64,000 nt of DNA from NCBI GenBank assembly GCA_937910695.1, contig CALEMW010000148.1, positions 1 to 64,000 of the forward strand, given 5' to 3'. The translations under genes were made by a program, and so were the position numbers. Below, piece after piece: positions 61,325 to 64,000 of this stretch. The stretch's first letter is position 1; every line of letters begins with the position of its first letter. Under the pieces are notes generated by a model, which saw only the letters and a list, made by a program, of their open reading frames with translations, searched no databases and was not told the DNA's origin. This DNA is from an uncultured bacterium. GTDB taxonomy: Bacteria; Krumholzibacteriota; Krumholzibacteriia; LZORAL124-64-63.

Positions 61325-62223
61325 GGTGTCTCCTCCGACAAGGTCCCGAAGGGACCATTCTTAAGGGCGTCGTACATGCCGCCCACGTTCATGACGTAAT
61401 GTTGCGTTTCAGCGATCTCGGGCACCCGGTGCCCGGCTCTCTCCACACGCCCCGGCCCGGCGTTGTATCCGGCCAGCACTAGCTCCAGATCATCTCCGAA
61501 CCGTTCTTTGAGTCGAGCAAGGTACCGTGCGCCGCCGCGGATGTTTTCGACAGGATCGAAAGGATCCTCTACGCCCAGCTCAGCGGCCGTTCCCGGCATC
61601 AACTGCATCAAACCCCTGGCGCCTGTTCGAGATTCGGCATCCGGGCGCCCTGACGACTCCTGCAAGATGACGGCCAATATCAGTTCCCGATCCAGTCCGG
61701 TCTCAGCAGCGGCCGCGGAGATCGTGTCGCCGTAGCGTTCCAACGTGTCCGCCGCCGCTACACCTAGATTGCGGGCTTTTTCGGTCAATCCCGAGTCGTT
61801 CCGCGGGACGACCCGACCTTCCGCACCGGCTCCGTACGCTGCGAGCGCCCTGCGCACCGACGGCCTGGGCACCGGCTGAAATTCAGGCGCCCGGTCCGCG
61901 GCCGGTCGCTCTGGGCGGTTGCCGTGGATGTCCGGCAGGAAGCGCTGGATGATCATGTCCGCGATCCCCATGCCGTTGGGGCCCGCCGCCACCGTCTTGC
62001 TCATCTCTTCGTCCAGCAGGGACCGGTAGGTCTCGATACCGCCGCCGTCGTCGATCAGATCCGATTTCATGACCGTGCTGCGCATGTTCTTCATGAGCAT
62101 GTTGACGAACAGCGACTCGAACTGCTCGGCGGCCTTGCGCAGTTGAGCCTCCTGCTTCGCCGCGCTGACCTTGGACGGGTCCGCTGCGGCGACGGGCGGG
62201 TTCTTAACTGTCGTCGTTTGCAA
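61321..62223 (-). CDS. flgJ: FlgJ-type rod-cap protein fused to an SLT lytic transglycosylase domain
   Basis: Two-domain protein of 300 aa. Residues ~20-100 are the rod-binding domain (KAAEQFESLFVNMLMKNMRST, YRSLLDEEMSKTVAAG). After a Pro/Arg linker, residues ~165-285 form an SLT domain: catalytic Glu in ILAVILQESSGRPDAES, TGARGLMQLMP, LVLAGYNAGPGRVERAG. E. coli FlgJ instead carries a glucosaminidase domain. Role: rod cap plus local opening of peptidoglycan for the growing rod. It is not seen to have a signal peptide, consistent with export through the flagellar channel. Confidence 0.9.
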   Translation of the reverse strand: MQTTTVKNPPVAAADPSKVSAAKQEAQLRKAAEQFESLFVNMLMKNMRSTVMKSDLIDDGGGIETYRSLLDEEMSKTVAAGPNGMGIADMIIQRFLPDIHGNRPERPAADRAPEFQPVPRPSVRRALAAYGAGAEGRVVPRNDSGLTEKARNLGVAAADTLERYGDTISAAAAETGLDRELILAVILQESSGRPDAESRTGARGLMQLMPGTAAELGVEDPFDPVENIRGGARYLARLKERFGDDLELVLAGYNAGPGRVERAGHRVPEIAETQHYVMNVGGMYDALKNGPFGTLSEETP

Positions 62224-62233
62224 TTCCGGTCTC

Positions 62234-63037
62234 CTACATGATCACGAGTTCAGCCTGCAGGGCCCCGGCCACCTTGAGGGCCTGGAGAATCGCCACGATG
62301 TCACGGGGACTCGCACCCACTTCGTTCAGCACGGCCACGACGTCGGAAACGGTGCCGGAGTCGGGTACATGAATGACCGAAGCTTCCTTCTCCTCCACGT
62401 CGGTGATCACCGAAGGCGTGACGATTGTGCGGCCGCTCTCGTTGAACGAATTCGGCTGCGATACGTCATAGCTGGTCTTGATGATGACTTTGAGATTGCC
62501 GTGAGCGACCGCGGCCTCATGCAGCCTGACCCCGGCACCCGCAATGATGGTGCCCGTGCGCTCGTTGATGATCACCTTGGCCGTCTGGTCCGCCTCAGCT
62601 GACAACTCGCCCATACGCGCGATGAAGTCGACGGGCTGGGAGAAGAACGCTTCCGGTACGTTCACTTCGATGCGTTGGGCGTCCATTGCCCGGGCTGTGC
62701 CGCCGCCGAAGACCATGTTGATGGCGTTGGTGACCCGCTGAGCGGTCGTAAAATCAGGGTTGTGCAGCAGCCAGGCCATGGTGCCGTCGCGGACCATGCT
62801 GCCCGGTCCACGGGTGGTCACCTTGCCGCCGTTGGGAATGCGGCCGACCGTTGAATGGTTCTTGCGGATCGAGTTGTTGGCCCCGCCGCTGATGTTGAAG
62901 CCCCCGATGGACACGGCCCCCTGAGCAACCACGTAGACGTTGCCGTCGGTGCCTTTCATGGGCGCCATGATCAGTTCGCCGCCCTCGAGACTCGAAGCGT
63001 CACCCAAGGACGACACCTTCACGTCCAGGCGGCTGCC
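62234..63037 (-). CDS. flgI: P-ring protein FlgI, C-terminal part of a frameshifted gene
   Basis: About 267 residues continuing FlgI from GSRLDVKVSSLGDASSLEGG through MAPMKGTDGNVYVVAQGAV, and ending KVAGALQAELVIM, the usual terminus. It is in a different frame from the N-terminal part: one extra base at 63038 (A on the minus strand) separates them. Removing that base joins the two into a normal 370-residue FlgI. As it stands, this part has no start codon of its own except GTG at 63022. Confidence 0.85.
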   Translation of the reverse strand, partial: GSRLDVKVSSLGDASSLEGGELIMAPMKGTDGNVYVVAQGAVSIGGFNISGGANNSIRKNHSTVGRIPNGGKVTTRGPGSMVRDGTMAWLLHNPDFTTAQRVTNAINMVFGGGTARAMDAQRIEVNVPEAFFSQPVDFIARMGELSAEADQTAKVIINERTGTIIAGAGVRLHEAAVAHGNLKVIIKTSYDVSQPNSFNESGRTIVTPSVITDVEEKEASVIHVPDSGTVSDVVAVLNEVGASPRDIVAILQALKVAGALQAELVIM

Positions 63038-63347
63038 TGGCGCCGAATGGGGACAGTTCCGAGGTGATCAGCACCGCGGCGACGTTCTTCAACTTGATCT
63101 GGGTCTGATCCACCGTCACACCGAGCCGCTCCAACATGGAGGTGAGCGAGGCCACGGTATAGGCGGAGCTCTGTCCGTCGCCGGTTCCGTTCAATCCCAC
63201 GACCAGGCCGTAGCCCAGCAGCGGTTCGGTGGACTGTCCGTCGAGCATGGCCAGGTCCTTGATGCGCGAGAACGATGCGTCGACACCCGACGCAGTCACG
63301 ACCACGAACATCAATCCGAGCAGCAGAATGCGTTTCCACATGGTCAT
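63000..63347 (-). CDS. flgI: P-ring protein FlgI, N-terminal part of a frameshifted gene
   Basis: 115-codon frame with a signal peptide (RILLLGLMFVVVTASGVDA) and the classic FlgI start: IKDLAMLDGQ, LLGYGLVVGLNGTGDGQSSAYT, IKLKNVAAVLITSELSPFG. After residue 103 the frame leaves the FlgI alignment (RQPPGREGVVLG) and stops at 63000. Start at 63347 or the second ATG at 63341, which is better spaced from AGGGGG. It follows flgH by six bases. Confidence 0.85.
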   Translation of the reverse strand: MTMWKRILLLGLMFVVVTASGVDASFSRIKDLAMLDGQSTEPLLGYGLVVGLNGTGDGQSSAYTVASLTSMLERLGVTVDQTQIKLKNVAAVLITSELSPFGARQPPGREGVVLG

Positions 63348-63353
63348 GTCCCC

Positions 63354-63947
63354 CTAGAACAGCCAGTTGATGAGTTTGGTCACGACGCCTGGTTCGCTCG
63401 CCGCATTCACTGGGCCGGTGCCGTTGTAGGCGATGCGGGCGTCGGCGATGTGGGTCGAGAGGATCGTATTGTCGGAGCCGATGTCCCGTCCCCGGCACAG
63501 TCCGGTGATCTCGATGAGTTGCCGCTCGCCGTTGATGTCGACCATGCGGGTTCCCGACAACCGGAAGTCGCCGTTGTGCATGACTTCGACGATGCGGGCA
63601 GTGATCTGGGCCTCCAACGAGCCCGAACGCTGGGTCCGACCGTCGCCGGTGTACTTGTTTTCGGTCTCGATGCCCCAGTTGGTCAGCACATCGAGAAACC
63701 CGAGGCCGGGTCCGCCCGAAACCTCTGATTTGTTGTTCGCGTCGGTCTTGGCCGAGGCGTTGGCCGTGGATTGTTCGACGATCAGGATGGTGACGATGTC
63801 TCCCACCACGTGCGCTTTGTAATTGCTGACCAAAGAGCGCCCGCTTTCGAGATCCACCAGCGGTTCGTTGGCCCGAGCCGCCGTTGTTGCGAGCACCAGC
63901 ACCGCCATGCCCAGAAAGCCGAGGCCCCGTTTCGCGTCGTTCATCAT
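63354..63947 (-). CDS. flgH: L-ring protein FlgH (no lipobox cysteine)
   Basis: Outer-membrane ring protein of 197 aa. It shows VVGDIVTILIVEQSTANASAKTDANN near the N-terminus and the C-terminal SGTRMVDINGERQLIEITG...DIGSDNTILSTHIADARIAYNGTGP, all FlgH signatures. The signal peptide (LGFLGMAVLVLATTAARAN) ends without a cysteine; the only Cys is in the body. Normal FlgH is a lipoprotein, so lipid anchoring seems absent here. ATG behind GGAGG. Confidence 0.92.
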   Translation of the reverse strand: MMNDAKRGLGFLGMAVLVLATTAARANEPLVDLESGRSLVSNYKAHVVGDIVTILIVEQSTANASAKTDANNKSEVSGGPGLGFLDVLTNWGIETENKYTGDGRTQRSGSLEAQITARIVEVMHNGDFRLSGTRMVDINGERQLIEITGLCRGRDIGSDNTILSTHIADARIAYNGTGPVNAASEPGVVTKLINWLF

Positions 63948-63948
63948 G

Positions 63949-64000
63949 TCATTTCCTCCAGGAGACCCGTCCGGGTCCTGTCACGCGGCCGGTGATCAGC
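63949..64000 (-). CDS. flgA: FlgA-like C-terminal end (partial, cut by window)
   Basis: Only the last 16 or so codons are visible: LITGRVTGPGRVSWRK then stop. The RVTGPGRV-like ending and the position directly before flgH fit FlgA, the P-ring chaperone. Too little sequence for certainty. Confidence 0.45.
   Translation of the reverse strand, partial: LITGRVTGPGRVSWRK

Noticed and set aside
1-64000. CRISPR arrays, tRNA/rRNA genes, IS elements, prophage, riboswitches
   Set aside because: Read through on both strands; no repeat-spacer pattern, cloverleaf, transposase, integrase or known aptamer seen.

Overview
The window is GC-rich, densely coded bacterial chromosome from a motile Gram-negative (diderm) organism; FlgH and FlgI imply outer-membrane and peptidoglycan rings. 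Three features point towards the FCB side of the tree (Gemmatimonadota, Fibrobacterota, Krumholzibacteriota or Eisenbacteria-like lineages): a long SecA with an enlarged region of the kind seen in Bacteroidetes-type SecA, a PorV/PorQ-like outer-membrane protein, and a secreted M6-like protease ending in a FlgD-type Ig/secretion-sorting module. The phylum is inference only. I see no tRNA, rRNA, IS element, prophage or CRISPR array.

Layout. (1) 1-15.8 kb, minus strand: a tightly packed housekeeping operon purC-purH-guaA-M6 protease-SLT transglycosylase-polyprenol/DAG kinase-secA-smg(DUF494)-topA, headed by a strong sigma70-type promoter. topA runs off the left edge. (2) 15.8-22.6 kb: comEC and a GGDEF diguanylate cyclase (minus), then a divergent MltD-type LysM transglycosylase (plus) and a convergent PorV-like protein. 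(3) 22.7-49.1 kb, minus strand: a very large flagellar locus. In transcription order it is a secreted helical-repeat protein, a FliT-like protein, flgB-flgC-fliE-fliF-fliG-fliH-fliI-fliJ-motE-like-fliK-flgD-flgE-flbD-motA-motB-fliL-fliM-fliN-fliO, then fliP-fliQ-fliR-flhB-flhA-flhF-small TM protein-fliA-two small unknowns. A strong terminator follows, then a FleQ/FlrA-like sigma54 activator. (4) 49.2-53.3 kb, minus: an NtrC-type response regulator and its soluble histidine kinase (FlrBC/FleSR-like), and flgM. (5) 53.4-57 kb: a 540-base regulatory intergenic region, then fliC-fliD-fliS-fliT on the plus strand. (6) 57-64 kb, minus: flgA(partial)-flgH-flgI(frameshifted)-flgJ-flgN-flgK-flgL-fliW-csrA.

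The main reading of the window is a complete flagellar regulatory cascade written in promoters. Near-consensus sigma54 (-24/-12) elements precede the first operon gene (49.15 kb), flgB (47.66 kb, weaker), fliP (32.68 kb) and fliA (26.14 kb). The fliP element lies just after an intrinsic terminator in the only large gap of the fli operon. Two sigma54 activators and one kinase are encoded here to drive them. FliA (sigma28) then has two clear target promoters, divergently upstream of flgM and fliC, and FlgM would close the loop. Below that, the flagellin leader carries a cluster of A-N-GGA motifs including the Shine-Dalgarno, with csrA and fliW encoded 3 kb away, suggesting CsrA/FliW control of flagellin translation. 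Oddities include a FliA with a hydrophobic C-terminal extension, an FlhF without FlhG beside it, a FlgJ with an SLT domain, a FlgH without a lipobox cysteine and a one-base frameshift in flgI. Chemotaxis genes, flgF, flgG and flhG are not in the window.
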